Assembly (NCBI GenBank): GCA_963853835.1
Contig: OY970829.1
Span: 31,087,764-31,151,763, forward strand
DNA length: 64,000 nucleotides
Direction of reading: 5' to 3'
Origin: Calendula officinalis
Taxonomy: Eukaryota > Streptophyta > Magnoliopsida > Asterales > Asteraceae
Positions 23,354 through 34,637 of the stretch are shown here, piece after piece (positions within the stretch are counted from its first letter, which is position 1; every line of letters begins with the position of its first letter). Below the pieces are notes generated by a model. The model had not been told where the DNA came from. It saw only the letters and a program-made list of their open reading frames with translations, and did not search any database. Position numbers and translations under genes: made by a program.

Positions 23354-23586
23354 GAAATATGACCCGCTCTTTATTATCTTACACACCAACATTGTTGAAT
23401 GCTAGGAAGGCTAAACATGTGCTAAGGGGCCAAACGGCCCAACCGTGCGCCACACGCCGTCTCCTAGCCCCGGCAGGCCCACGTCCCCACGCCCTCCCCC
23501 GCACGCCCGTCCCCTTGTTCACGCACCACCCACGGTCGCAACCTTGACCGCCCCGGGACGCAGGGGAAAAAAAACGAAACAAAAAG

Positions 23587-23706
23587 AGGGGTGCAACACG
23601 AGGACTTCCCAGGGGGTCACCCATCCTAGTACTACTCTCGTCCAAGCACGCTTAACTGCGGAGTTCTGATGGGATCCGGTGCATTAGTGCTGGAATGATC
23701 GCACAA
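23587..23706 (-). rRNA. 5S rRNA, class U variant
   Basis: Copy 69; repeat 353 bp. Partner of copy 61 (A13U, G66A, UU end). Confidence 0.94.
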
Positions 23707-23939
23707 GAAATATGTCCCGCTCTTTATTATCTTACACACCAACAGTGTTGCATGCTAGGAAGGCTAAACATGTGCTAAGGAGCCAAACGGCCCAACCGTG
23801 CGCCACCCGCCGTCTCCTAGCCCCGGCAGGCCCACGTCCCCACGCCCTCCCCCGCACGCCCGTCCCCTTGTTCACGCACCACCCACGGTCGCAACCGTGA
23901 CCACCCCGGGACGCAGGGGAAAAAGAACGAAACAAAAAG

Positions 23940-24059
23940 AGGGGTGCAACACGAGGACTTCCCAGGGGGTCACCCATCCTAGTACTACTCTCTCCCAAGC
24001 ACGCTTAACTGCGAAGTTCTGATGGGATCCGGTGCATTAATGCTGGTATGATCGCACCT
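23940..24059 (-). rRNA. 5S rRNA, diverged copy
   Basis: Copy 70; repeat 353 bp. Partner of copy 62 (G1A, C20U, C46U, C67A). Confidence 0.94.
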
Positions 24060-24291
24060 GAAATATGTCCCGCTCTTTATTATCTTATACACCAACAGTG
24101 TTGCATGCTAGGAAGGCTAAACATGTGCTAAGGAGCCAAACAGCCCAACCGTGCGCCACCCGCCATCTCCTAGCCCCGGCAGGCCCACGTTCCCACGCCC
24201 TCCCCCGCACGCCCGTCCCCTTGTTCACGCACCACCCACGGTCGCAACCGTGACCACCCCGAGACGCAGGGGAAAAAAACGAAACAAAAAG

Positions 24292-24411
24292 AGGGGTGCA
24301 ACACGAGGACTTCCCAGGGGGTCACCCATCCTAGTACTACTATCGCTCAAGCACGCTTAACTGCGGAGTTCTGATGGGATCCAGTGCATTAGTGCTGGTA
24401 TGATCGCACCC
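24292..24411 (-). rRNA. 5S rRNA, diverged copy
   Basis: Copy 71; repeat 352 bp. Partner of copy 63 (C29U, G65A, G70U). Confidence 0.94.
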
Positions 24412-24644
24412 GAAATATGTCCCGCTCTTTATTATCTTATACACCAACAGTGTTGCATGCTAGGAAAGCTAAACATGTGCTAAGGAGCCAAACGGCCCAA
24501 CCGTGCGCCACCCGCCGTCTCCTAGCCCCGGCAGGCCCACGTTCCCACGCCCTCCCCCGCACGCCCGTCCCCTTGTTCACGCACCACCCACGGTCGCAAT
24601 CGTGACCACCCCGGGACGCAGGGAAAAAAAAACAAAACAAAAAG

Positions 24645-24764
24645 AGGGGTGCAACACGAGGACTTCCCAGGGGGTCACCCATCCTAGTACAACTCTCGCC
24701 CAAGCACGCTTAACTGCGGAGTTCTGATTGGATCCGGTGCATTAGTGCTGGTATGATCGCACCC
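24645..24764 (-). rRNA. 5S rRNA, C36A + A74U
   Basis: Copy 72; repeat 353 bp. Partner of copy 64; spacer has AACAAAAC for AACGAAAC. Confidence 0.94.
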
Positions 24765-24996
24765 GAAATATGTCCCGCTCTTTATTATCTTATACACCAA
24801 CAGTGTTGCATGCTAGGAAGCCTAAACATGTGATAAGGGGCCAAACGGCCCAACCGTGCGCCACCCGCCGTCTCCTAGCCCCGGAAGGCCCACGTTCCCA
24901 CGCCCTCCCCCGCACGCCCGTCCCCTTGTTCACGCACCACCCACGGTCGCAACCGTGACCACCCCGGGACGCAGGGGAAAAAAACGAAATAAAAAG

Positions 24997-25116
24997 AGCG
25001 GTGCAACACGAGGACTTCCCAGGGGGTCACCCATTCTAGTACTACTCTCGCCCAAGCACGCTTAACTGCGGAGTTCTGATGGGATCCGGTGCATTAGTGC
25101 TGGTATGATCGCACCC
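24997..25116 (-). rRNA. 5S rRNA, G82A + C118G
   Basis: Copy 73; repeat 352 bp. Partner of copy 65, without G89U. Confidence 0.94.
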
Positions 25117-25348
25117 GAAATATGTCCCGCTCTTTAATATCTTATACACCAACAGTGTTGCATGCTAGTAAGGCTAAACATGTGCTAAGGGGCCAAACGG
25201 CCCAACCGTGCGCCACCCCCCGTCTCCTAGCCCCGGCAGGCCCACGTCCCCACGCCCTCCCACGCACGCTCGTCCCCTTTTTCACGCACCACCCACGGTC
25301 GCAACCGTGACCACTTCGGGACGCAGGAAAAAAAAACGAAACAAAAAG

Positions 25349-25467
25349 AGGGGTGCAACACGAGGACTTCCCGGGGGTCACCCATCCTAGTACTACTCTC
25401 GCCGAAGCACGCTTAACTGCGGAGTTCTGATGGGATCCGGTGCATTAGTGCTGGTATGATCGCACCC
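25349..25467 (-). rRNA. 5S rRNA, U96 deleted
   Basis: Copy 74; 119 nt, repeat 351 bp. U96 missing, G64C in box A; C-1 is T. Confidence 0.93.
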
Positions 25468-25698
25468 AAAATATGTCCCGCTCTTTATTATCTTATACGC
25501 CAACAGTGTTTCATGCTAGGAAGGCTAAACATGTGCTAAGGGGCCAAACGGCCCAACCGTGCGACACCCCCCGTCTCCTAGCCCCGGCAGGCCCACGTCC
25601 CCACGCCCTCCCCCGCACGCTCGTCCCCTTTTTCACGCACCACCCACGGTCGCAACCGTGACCACCCCGGGACGCAGGGGAAAAAACGAAACAAAAAG

Positions 25699-25818
25699 AG
25701 GGGTGCAACACAAGGACTTCCCAGGGGGTCACCCATCCTAGTACTACTCTCGCTCAAGCACGCTTAACTGCGGAGTTCTGATGGGATACGGTGCATTAGT
25801 GCTGGTATAATCGCACCC
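25699..25818 (-). rRNA. 5S rRNA, diverged copy
   Basis: Copy 75; repeat 351 bp. C10U, G31U, G65A, C107U; upstream C-8 is A. Confidence 0.94.
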
Positions 25819-26049
25819 GAAATATTTCCCGCTCTTTATTATCTTATACACCAACAGTGTTGCATGCTAGGAAGGCTAAACATGTGCTAAGGGGCCAAAC
25901 GGCCCAACCGTGCGACACCCCCCGTCTCCTAGCCCCGGCAGGCCCACGTCCCCACGCCCTCCCCCGCACGCTCGTCCCCTTTTTCACGCACCACCCACGG
26001 TCGCAACCGTGACCACCCCGGGACGCAGGGGAAAAAACGAAACAAAAAG

Positions 26050-26169
26050 AGGGGTGCAACACAAGGACTTCCCAGGGGGTCACCCATCCTAGTACTACTC
26101 TCGCTCAAGCACGCTTAACTGCGGAGTTCTGATGGGATCCGGTGCATTAGTGCTGGTATGATCGCACCG
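26050..26169 (-). rRNA. 5S rRNA, diverged copy
   Basis: Copy 76; repeat 351 bp. G1C, G65A, C107U; close relative of copy 75. Confidence 0.94.
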
Positions 26170-26401
26170 GAAATATGTCCCGCTCTTTATTATCTTATAC
26201 ACCAACAGTGTTGCATGCTAGGAAGGCTAAACATGTGCTAAGGAGCCAAACGGCCCAACCGTGCGCCACCCGCCGTCTCCGAGCCCCGGCAGGCCCACGT
26301 TCCCAGGCCCTCCCCCGCACACCCGTCCCCTTGTTCACGCACCACCCACGGTCACAACCGTGACTACCCCGGGACGCAGGGGGAAAAAACGAAACAAAAA
26401 G

Positions 26402-26521
26402 AGGGGTGCAACACGAGGACTTCCCAGGGGGTAACCCATCCTAGTACTACTCTCGCCCAAGCACGCTTAACTGCGGAGTTCTGATGGGATCCGGTGCATT
26501 AGTGCTGGTATGATCGGACCC
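26402..26521 (-). rRNA. 5S rRNA, G5C + G89U
   Basis: Copy 77; repeat 352 bp. Class C without C117G. Promoter has TTTATCATC on the plus strand. Confidence 0.94.
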
Positions 26522-26753
26522 GAAATATGTCCCGCTCTTTATCATCTTATACACCAACAGTGTTGCATGCTAGGAAGGCTAAACATGTGCTAAGGAGCCA
26601 AACGGCCCAACCGTGCGCCACCCGCCGTCTCCTAGCCCCGGCAGGCCCACGTCCCCACGCCCTCCCCCGCACGCCCGTCCCATTGTTCACGCACCACCCA
26701 CGGTCGCAACCGTGACCACCCCGGGACGTAGGGGAAAAAAACGAAACAAAAAG

Positions 26754-26873
26754 AGGGGTGCAACACGAGGACTTCCCAGGGGGTCACCCATCCTAGTACT
26801 ACTCTCGCCCAAGCACGCTTAACTGCGGAGTTCTGATGGGATCCGGTGCATTAGTGCTGGTATGATGGCACCC
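26754..26873 (-). rRNA. 5S rRNA, class P
   Basis: Copy 78; repeat 352 bp. G7C only. Confidence 0.95.
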
Positions 26874-27104
26874 GAAATATGTCCCGCTCTTTATTATCTT
26901 ATACACCAACAGTGTTGCATGCTAGGAAGGCTAAACATGTGCTAAGGAGCCAAACGGCCCAACCGTGCGCCACCCGCCGTCTCCTAGCCCCGGCAGGCCC
27001 ACGTTCCCACGCCCTCCCCCGCACGCCCGTCCCTTGTTCACGCACCACCCACGGTCGCAACCGTGACCACCCCGGGACGCAGGGGAAAAAAACGAAACAA
27101 AAAG

Positions 27105-27183
27105 AGGGGTGCAACACGACGACTTCCCAGGGGGTCACCCATCTGATGGGATCCGGTGCATTAGTGCTGGTATGATCGGACCC
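27105..27183 (-). pseudogene. 5S pseudogene, class D
   Basis: Copy 79; 79 nt, repeat 310 bp. Standard form. Confidence 0.92.
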
Positions 27184-27416
27184 GAAATATGTCCCGCTCT
27201 TTATTATCTTATACACCAACAGTGTTGCATGCTAGGAAGGCTAAACATGTGCTAAGGAGCCAAACGGCCCAACCGTGCGCCACCCGCCGTCTCCTAGCCC
27301 CGGCAGGCCCACGTCCCCACGCCCTCCCCCGCACGCCCGTCCCCTTGTTCACGCACCACCCACGGTCGCAACCGTGACCACCCCGGGACGCAGGGGAAAA
27401 AAAACGAAACAAAAAG

Positions 27417-27536
27417 AGGGGTGCAACACGAGGACTTCCCAGGGGGTCACCCATCCTAGTACTACTCTCGCCCAAGCACGCTTAACTGCGGAGTTCTGAT
27501 GGGATCCGGTGCATTAGTGCTGGTATGATCGCACAA
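27417..27536 (-). rRNA. 5S rRNA, class U
   Basis: Copy 80; repeat 353 bp. Only the UU 5' end differs. Confidence 0.95.
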
Positions 27537-27768
27537 GAAATATGTCCCGCTCTTTATTATCTTATACACCAACAGTGTTGCATGCTAGGAAGGCTAAACA
27601 TGTGCTAAGGAGCCAAACGGCCCAACCGTGCGCCACCCGCCGTCTCCTAGCCCCGGCAGGCCCACGTCCCCACGCCCTCCCCCGCACGCCCGTCCCCTTG
27701 TTCACGCACCACCCACGGTCGCAACCGTGACCACCCCGGGACGCAGGGGAAAAAAACGAAACAAAAAG

Positions 27769-27887
27769 AGGCGTGCAACACGAGGACTTCCCGGGGGTAA
27801 CCCATCCTAGTACTACTCTCGCCCAAGCACGCTTAACTGCGGAGTTCTGTTGGGATCCGGTGCATTAGTGCTGGTATGATCGGACCC
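27769..27887 (-). rRNA. 5S rRNA, class C variant
   Basis: Copy 81; 119 nt, repeat 351 bp. G5C, U38A, G89U, U96 deleted, C117G. Confidence 0.92.
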
Positions 27888-28119
27888 GAAATATGTCCCG
27901 CTCTTTATTATCTTATACACCAACAGTGTTGCATGCTAGGAAGGCTAAACATGTGCTAAGGAGCCAAACGGCCCAACCGTGCGCCACCCGCCGTCTCCTA
28001 GCCCCGGCAGGCCCACGTTCCCACGCCCTCCCCCGCACGCCCGTCCCTTGTTCACGCACCACCCACGGTCGCAACCGTGACCACCCCGGGACGCAGGGGA
28101 AAAAAAACGAAACAAAAAG

Positions 28120-28198
28120 AGGGGTGCAACACGACGACTTCCCAGGGGGTCACCCATCTGATGGGATCCGGTGCATCAGTGCTGGTATGATCGGACCC
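28120..28198 (-). pseudogene. 5S pseudogene, class D
   Basis: Copy 82; 79 nt, repeat 311 bp. Standard plus A22G. Confidence 0.92.
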
Positions 28199-28429
28199 GA
28201 AATATGTCCCGCTCTTTATTATCTTATACACCAACAGTGTTGCATGCTAGGAAGGCTAAACATGTGCTAAGGAGCCAAACGGCCCAACCGTGCGCCACCC
28301 GCCGTCTCCTAGCCCCGGCAGGCCCACGTCCCCACGCCCTCCCCCGCACGCCCGTCCCCTTGTTCACGCACCACCCACGGTCGCAACCGTGACCACCCCG
28401 GGACGCAGGGGAAAAAACGAAATAAAAAG

Positions 28430-28549
28430 AGGGGAGCAACACGAGGACTTCCCAGGAGGTCACCCATCCTAGTACTACTCTCGCCCAAGCACGCTTAACT
28501 GCGGAGTTCTGATGGGATCCGGTGCATTAGTGCTGGTATGATCGCACCC
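28430..28549 (-). rRNA. 5S rRNA, class M variant
   Basis: Copy 83; repeat 351 bp. C93U, A115U. Upstream region altered (ATATATCCTGCTC on the plus strand). Confidence 0.94.
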
Positions 28550-28730
28550 GAAATATATCCTGCTCTTTATTATCTTATACACCAACAGTGTTGCATGCTA
28601 GGAAGGCTAAACATGTGCTAAGGAGCCAAACGGCCCAACCGTGCGCCACCCGCCGTCTCCTTGTTCACGCACCACCCACGGTCGCAACCGTGACCACCCC
28701 GGGACGCAGGGGAAAAAACGAAACAAAAAG

Positions 28731-28850
28731 AGGGGTGCAACACGAGGACTTCCAAGGGGGTCACCCATCCTAGTACTACTCTCGCCCAAGCACGCTTAAC
28801 TGCGGAGTTCTGATGGGATCCGGTGCATTAGTGCTGATATGATCGCACCG
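28731..28850 (-). rRNA. 5S rRNA, G97U + G1C
   Basis: Copy 84; repeat 301 bp. G1C, C14U, G97U. Its spacer lacks 50 bp between GTCTCC and TTGTTC. Confidence 0.94.
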
Positions 28851-29081
28851 GAAATATGTCCCGCTCTTTATTATCTTATACACCAACAGTGTTGCATGCT
28901 AGGAAGGCTAAACATGTGCTAAGGAGCCAAACGGCCCAACCGTGCGCCACCCGCCGTCTCCGAGCCCCGGCAGGCCCACGTTCCCACGTCCTCCCCCGCA
29001 CACCCGTCCCCTTGTTCACGCACCACCCACGGTCGCAACCGTGACCACCCCGGGACGCAGGGGAAAAAACGAAACAAAAAG

Positions 29082-29201
29082 AGGGGTGCAACACGAGGAC
29101 TTCCCAGGGGGTCACCCATCCTAGTACTACTCTCGCCCAAGCACGCTTAACTGCGGAGTTCTGATGGGATCCGGTGCATTAGTGCTGGTATGATCGCACC
29201 C
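29082..29201 (-). rRNA. 5S rRNA, class N
   Basis: Copy 85; repeat 351 bp. Gene unchanged; TATA element extended to TATAATATAATAA. Confidence 0.96.
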
Positions 29202-29433
29202 GAAATATGTCCCGCTCTTTATTATATTATACACCAACAGTGTTGCATGCTAGGAAGGCTAAACATGTGCTAAGGGGCCAAACGGCCCAACCGTGCGCCA
29301 CCCCCCGTCTCCTAGCCCCGGCAGGCCCACGTCGCTACGCCCTCCCCCGCACGCTCGTCCCCTTGTTCACGCACCACCCACGGTCGCAACCGTGACCACC
29401 CCGGGACGCAGGGAAAAAAAGCGAAACAAAAAG

Positions 29434-29553
29434 AGGGGTGCAACACGAGGACTTCCAAGGGGGTCACCCATCCTAGTACTACTCTCGTCCAAGCACGCTT
29501 AACTGCGGAGTTCTGATGGGATCCGGTGCATTAGTGCTGGTATGATGGCACCC
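29434..29553 (-). rRNA. 5S rRNA, class P variant
   Basis: Copy 86; repeat 352 bp. G7C, G66A, G97U. Confidence 0.94.
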
Positions 29554-29784
29554 GAAATATGTCCCGCTCTTTATTATCTTATACACCAACAGTGTTGCAT
29601 GCTAGGAAGGCTAAACATGTGCTAAGGAGCCAAACGGCCCAACCGTGCGCCACCCGCCGTCTCCTAGCCCCGTCAGGCCCACGTTCCCACGCCCTCCCCC
29701 GCACGCCCGTCCCTTGTTCACGCACCACCCACGGTCGCAACCGTGACCACCCCGGGACGCAGGGGAAAAAAACGAAACAAAAAG

Positions 29785-29863
29785 AGGGGTGCAACACGAC
29801 GACTTCCCAGGGGGTCACCCATCTGATGGGATCCGGTGCATTAGTGCTGGTATGATCGGACCC
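29785..29863 (-). pseudogene. 5S pseudogene, class D
   Basis: Copy 87; 79 nt, repeat 310 bp. Standard gene; spacer CCCCGTCAGG. Confidence 0.92.
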
Positions 29864-30096
29864 GAAATATGTCCCGCTCTTTATTATCTTATACACCAAC
29901 AGTGTTGCATGCTAGGAAGGCTAAACATGTGCTAAGGAGCCAAACGGCCCAACCGTGCGCCACCCGCCGTCTCCTAGCCCCGGCAGGCCCACGTCCCCAC
30001 GCCCTCCCCCGCACGCCCGTCCCCTTGTTCACGCACCACCCACGGTCGCAACCGTGACCACCCCGGGACGCAGGGGAAAAAAAACGAAACAAAAAG

Positions 30097-30216
30097 AGGG
30101 GTGCAACACGAGGACTTCCCAGGGGGTCACCCATCCTAGTACTACTCTCGCCCAAGCACGCTTAACTGCGGAGTTCTGATGGGATCCGGTGCATTAGTGC
30201 TGGTATGATCGCACAA
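30097..30216 (-). rRNA. 5S rRNA, class U
   Basis: Copy 88; repeat 353 bp. Partner of copy 80. Confidence 0.95.
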
Positions 30217-30448
30217 GAAATATGTCCCGCTCTTTATTATCTTATACACCAACAGTGTTGCATGCTAGGAAGGCTAAACATGTGCTAAGGAGCCAAACGG
30301 CCCAACCGTGCGCCACCCGCCGTCTCCTAGCCCCGGCAGGCCCACGTCCCCACGCCCTCCCCCGCACGCCCGTCCCCTTGTTCACGCACCACCCACGGTC
30401 GCAACCGTGACCACCCCGGGACGCAGGGGAAAAAAACGAAACAAAAAG

Positions 30449-30567
30449 AGGCGTGCAACACGAGGACTTCCCGGGGGTAACCCATCCTAGTACTACTCTC
30501 GCCCAAGCACGCTTAACTGCGGAGTTCTGTTGGGATCCGGTGCATTAGTGCTGGTATGATCGGACCC
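30449..30567 (-). rRNA. 5S rRNA, class C variant
   Basis: Copy 89; 119 nt, repeat 351 bp. Partner of copy 81. Confidence 0.92.
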
Positions 30568-30799
30568 GAAATATGTCCCGCTCTTTATTATCTTATACAC
30601 CAACAGTGTTGCATGCTAGGAAGGCTAAACATGTGCTAAGGAGCCAAACGGCCCAACCGTGCGCCACCCGCCGTCTCCTAGCCCCGGCAGGCCCACGTTC
30701 CCACGCCCTCCCCCGCACGCCCGTCCCTTGTTCACGCACCACCCACGGTCGCAACCGTGACCACCCCGGGACGCAGGGGAAAAAAAACGAAACAAAAAG

Positions 30800-30878
30800 A
30801 GGGGTGCAACACGACGACTTCACAGGGGGTCACCCATCTGATGGGATCCGGTGCATCAGTGCTGGTATGATCGGACCC
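30800..30878 (-). pseudogene. 5S pseudogene, class D
   Basis: Copy 90; 79 nt, repeat 311 bp. A22G as in copy 82, plus private G98U. Confidence 0.92.
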
Positions 30879-31109
30879 GAAATATGTCCCGCTCTTTATT
30901 ATCTTATACACCAACAGTGTTGCATGCTAGGAAGGCTAAACATGTGCTAAGGAGCCAAACGGCCCAACCGTGCGCCACCCGCCGTCTCCTAGCCCCGGCA
31001 GGCCCACGTCCCCACGCCCTCCCCCGCACGCCCGTCCCCTTGTTCACGCACCACCCACGGTCGCAACCGTGACCACCCCGGGACGCAGGGGAAAAAACGA
31101 AATAAAAAG

Positions 31110-31229
31110 AGGGGTGCAACACGAGGACTTCCCAGGAGGTCACCCATCCTAGTACTACTCTCGCCCAAGCACGCTTAACTGCGGAGTTCTGATGGGATCC
31201 GGTGCATTAGTGCTGGTATGATCGCACCC
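31110..31229 (-). rRNA. 5S rRNA, class M
   Basis: Copy 91; repeat 351 bp. C93U only, one of four copies of this exact form. The upstream region has CAGGATAT for CGGGACAT, so a good gene is paired with an altered promoter. Confidence 0.96.
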
Positions 31230-31410
31230 GAAATATATCCTGCTCTTTATTATCTTATACACCAACAGTGTTGCATGCTAGGAAGGCTAAACATGTGCTA
31301 AGGAGCCAAACGGCCCAACCGTGCGCCACCCGCCGTCTCCTTGTTCACGCACCACCCACGGTCGCAACCGTGACCACCCCGGGACGCAGGGGAAAAAACG
31401 AAACAAAAAG

Positions 31411-31530
31411 AGGGGTGCAACACGAGGACTTCCAAGGGGGTCACCCATCCTAGTACTACTCTCGCCCAAGCACGCTTAACTGCGGAGTTCTGATGGGATC
31501 CGGTGCATTAGTGCTGATATGATCGCACCG
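31411..31530 (-). rRNA. 5S rRNA, G97U + G1C
   Basis: Copy 92; repeat 301 bp. Partner of copy 84, including C14U. Confidence 0.94.
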
Positions 31531-31761
31531 GAAATATGTCCCGCTCTTTATTATCTTATACACCAACAGTGTTGCATGCTAGGAAGGCTAAACATGTGCT
31601 AAGGAGCCAAACGGCCCAACCGTGCGCCACCCGCCGTCTCCGAGCCCCGGCAGGCCCACGTTCCCACGTCCTCCCCCGCACACCCGTCCCCTTGTTCACG
31701 CACCACCCACGGTCGCAACCGTGACCACCCCGGGACGCAGGGGAAAAAACGAAACAAAAAG

Positions 31762-31881
31762 AGGGGTGCAACACGAGGACTTCCCAGGGGGTCACCCATC
31801 CTAGTACTACTCTCGCCCAAGCACGCTTAACTGCGGAGTTCTGATGGGATCCGGTGCATTAGTGCTGGTATGATCGCACCC
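31762..31881 (-). rRNA. 5S rRNA, class N
   Basis: Copy 93; repeat 351 bp. Partner of copy 85, extended TATA element. Confidence 0.96.
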
Positions 31882-32113
31882 GAAATATGTCCCGCTCTTT
31901 ATTATATTATACACCAACAGTGTTGCATGCTAGGAAGGCTAAACATGTGCTAAGGGGCCAAACGGCCCAACCGTGCGCCACCCCCCGTCTCCTAGCCCCG
32001 GCAGGCCCACGTCGCTACGCCCTCCCCCGCACGCTCGTCCCCTTGTTCACGCACCACCCACGGTCGCAACCGTGACCACCCCGGGACGCAGGGAAAAAAA
32101 GCGAAACAAAAAG

Positions 32114-32233
32114 AGGGGTGCAACACGAGGACTTCCAAGGGGGTCACCCATCCTAGTACTACTCTCGTCCAAGCACGCTTAACTGCGGAGTTCTGATGGG
32201 ATCCGATGCATTAGTGCTGGTATGATCGCACCC
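32114..32233 (-). rRNA. 5S rRNA, G97U + G66A
   Basis: Copy 94; repeat 352 bp. C28U, G66A, G97U; 5' end consensus, unlike partner copy 86 (G7C). Confidence 0.94.
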
Positions 32234-32450
32234 GAAATATGTCCCGCTCTTTATTATCTTATACACCAACAGTGTTGCATGCTAGGAAGGCTAAACATGT
32301 GCTAAGGAGCCAAACGGCCCAACCGTGCGCCACCCGCCGTCTCCTAGCCCCGGCAGGCTCATGTTCCCACGCCCGTCTCCTTGTTCACGCACCACCCACG
32401 GTCGCAACCGTGACCACCCCGGGACGTAGGGGAAAAAACGAAACAAAAAG

Positions 32451-32570
32451 AGGGGTGCAACACGAGGACTTCCCAGGGGGTCACCCATCCTAGTACTACT
32501 CTCGCCCAAGCACGCTTAACTGCGGAGTTCTGATGGGATCCGGTGCATTGGTGCTGGTATGATCGCACCG
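32451..32570 (-). rRNA. 5S rRNA, G1C
   Basis: Copy 95; repeat 337 bp. G1C, U21C. Spacer loses 15 bp; upstream TTTATTAT is disturbed (CACTCTCTTTTATC on the plus strand). Confidence 0.94.
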
Positions 32571-32802
32571 GAAATATGTCCCACTCTCTTTTATCTTATA
32601 CACCAACAGTGTTGCATGCTAGGAAGGCTAAACATGTGCTAAGGAGCCAAACGGCCCAACCGTGCGCCACCCGCCGTCTCCGAGCCCCGGCAGGCCCAGG
32701 TTCCCAGGCCCTCCCCCGCACACCCGTCCCCTTGTTCACGCACCACCCACGGTCACAACCGTGACTACCCCGGGATGCAGGGGGAAAAAACGAAACAAAA
32801 AG

Positions 32803-32922
32803 AGGGGTGCAACACGAGGACTTCCCAGGGGGTCACCCATCCTAGTACTACTCTCGCCCAAGCACGCTTAACTGCGGAGTTCTGATGGGATCCGGTGCAT
32901 TAGTGCTGGTATGATCGCACAC
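32803..32922 (-). rRNA. 5S rRNA, G2U
   Basis: Copy 96; repeat 352 bp. G2U only; C-1 is T. The spacer to its right has GCTAGAAGG, two bases short, the mark of K units. Confidence 0.94.
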
Positions 32923-33152
32923 AAAATATGTCCCGCTCTTTATTATCTTATACACCAACAGTGTTGCATGCTAGAAGGCTAAACATGTGCTAAGGAGCCA
33001 ACGGCCCAACCGTGCGCCACCCGCCGTCTCCTAGCCCCGGCAGGCCCACGTCCCCACGCCCTCCCCCGCACACCCGTCCCCTTGTTCACGCACCACCCAC
33101 GGTCGCAACCGTGACCACCTCGGGACGCAGGGGAAAAAAACGAAACAAAAAG

Positions 33153-33272
33153 AGGGGTGCAACACGAGGACTTCCAAGGGGGTCACCCATCCTAGTACTA
33201 CTCTCGCCCAAGCACGCTTAACTGCGGAGTTCTGATGGGATCCGGTGCATTAGTGCTGGTATGATCGGACCC
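33153..33272 (-). rRNA. 5S rRNA, class K-like
   Basis: Copy 97; 120 nt, repeat 350 bp. G5C, G97U, without the C loss of other K copies. Confidence 0.94.
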
Positions 33273-33504
33273 GAAATATGTCCCGCTCTTTATTATCTTA
33301 TACACCAACAGTGTTGCATGCTAGGAAGGCTAAACATGTGCTAAGGAGCCAAACGGCCCAACCGTGCGCCACCCGCCGTCTCCTAGCCCCGGCAGGCCCA
33401 CGTCCCCACGCCCTCCCCCGCACGCCCGTCCCATTGTTCACGCACCACCCACGGTCGCAACCGTGACCACCCCGGGACGTAGGGGAAAAAAACGAAACAA
33501 AAAG

Positions 33505-33624
33505 AGGGGTGCAACACGAGGACTTCCCAGGGGGTCACCCATCCTAGTACTACTCTCGCCCAAGCACGCTTAACTGCGGAGTTCTGATGGGATCCGGTGC
33601 ATTAGTGCTGGTATGATGGCACCC
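33505..33624 (-). rRNA. 5S rRNA, class P
   Basis: Copy 98; repeat 352 bp. G7C only. Confidence 0.95.
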
Positions 33625-33855
33625 GAAATATGTCCCGCTCTTTATTATCTTATACACCAACAGTGTTGCATGCTAGGAAGGCTAAACATGTGCTAAGGAG
33701 CCAAACGGCACAACCGTGCGCCACCCGCCGTCTCCTAGCCCCGGCAGGCCCACGTTCCCACGCCCTCCCCCGCACGCCCGTCCCTTGTTCACGCACCACC
33801 CACGGTCGCAACCGTGACCACCCCGGGACGCAGGGGAAAAAAACGAAACAAAAAG

Positions 33856-33934
33856 AGGGGTGGAACACGACGACTTCCCAGGGGGTCACCCATCTGATGG
33901 GATCCGGTGCATTAGTGCTGGTATGATCGGACCC
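33856..33934 (-). pseudogene. 5S pseudogene, class D
   Basis: Copy 99; 79 nt, repeat 310 bp. Standard plus G113C. Confidence 0.92.
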
Positions 33935-34165
33935 GAAATATGGCCCGCTCTTTATTATCTTATACGCCAACAGTGTTGCATGCTAGGAAGGCTAAACATG
34001 TGCTAAGGAGCCAAACGGCCCAACCGTGCGCCACCCGCCGTCTCCTAGCCCCGGCAGGCCCACGTCCCCACGCCCTCCCCCGCACGCCCGTCCCCTTGTT
34101 CACGCACCACCCACGGTCGCAACCGTGACCACACCGGGACGCAGGGGAAAAAACGAAACAAAAAG

Positions 34166-34285
34166 AGGGGTGCAACACGAGGACTTCCCAGGGGGTCACC
34201 CATCCTAGTACTACTCTCGCCCAAGCACGCTTAACTGCGGAGTTCTGATGGGATCCGGTGCATTAGTGCTGGTATGATCGCACCC
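34166..34285 (-). rRNA. 5S rRNA, class N
   Basis: Copy 100; repeat 351 bp. Gene unchanged; T-9 upstream. Confidence 0.96.
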
Positions 34286-34517
34286 GAAATATGACCCGCT
34301 CTTTATTATCTTATACACCAACAGTGTTGCATGCTAGGAAGGCTAAACATGTGCTAAGGAGCCAAACGGCCCAACCGTGCGCCACCCGCCGTCTCCTAGC
34401 CCCGGCAGGCCCACGTCCCCACGCCCTCCCCCGCACGCCCGTCCCCTTGTTCACGCACCGCCCACGGTCGTAACCGTGACCACCCCGGGACGCAGGGGAA
34501 AAAAACTAAACAAAAAG

Positions 34518-34637
34518 AGGGGTGCAACACGAGGACTTCCCAGGGGGTCACCCATCCTAGTACTACTCTCGCCCAAGCACGCTTAACTGCGGAGTCCTGA
34601 TGGGATCCGGTGCATTAGTGCTGGTATGATCGCACCC
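34518..34637 (-). rRNA. 5S rRNA, class A
   Basis: Copy 101; repeat 352 bp. A42G, TGTA promoter. Confidence 0.95.

Larger units (their letters stand above)
22698..25472. repeat. 2775-bp tandem duplication, right copy
   Basis: Eight units matching 19923-22697 at a constant offset of 2775 bp. Private differences include G64C at 25349-25467 and a C for G in the spacer near 24820. Confidence 0.9.
26879..29558. repeat. 2680-bp tandem duplication, left copy
   Basis: Eight units including two class D copies and one 301-bp repeat; repeated at 29559-32238 with every unit boundary offset by exactly 2680 bp. Shared rare changes include U38A with the U96 deletion and A22G. Confidence 0.9.
29559..32238. 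repeat. 2680-bp tandem duplication, right copy
   Basis: Partner of 26879-29558. Private differences: G98U in the class D copy at 30800-30878, and A115 restored at 31110-31229 where the left partner has A115U. Confidence 0.9.
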
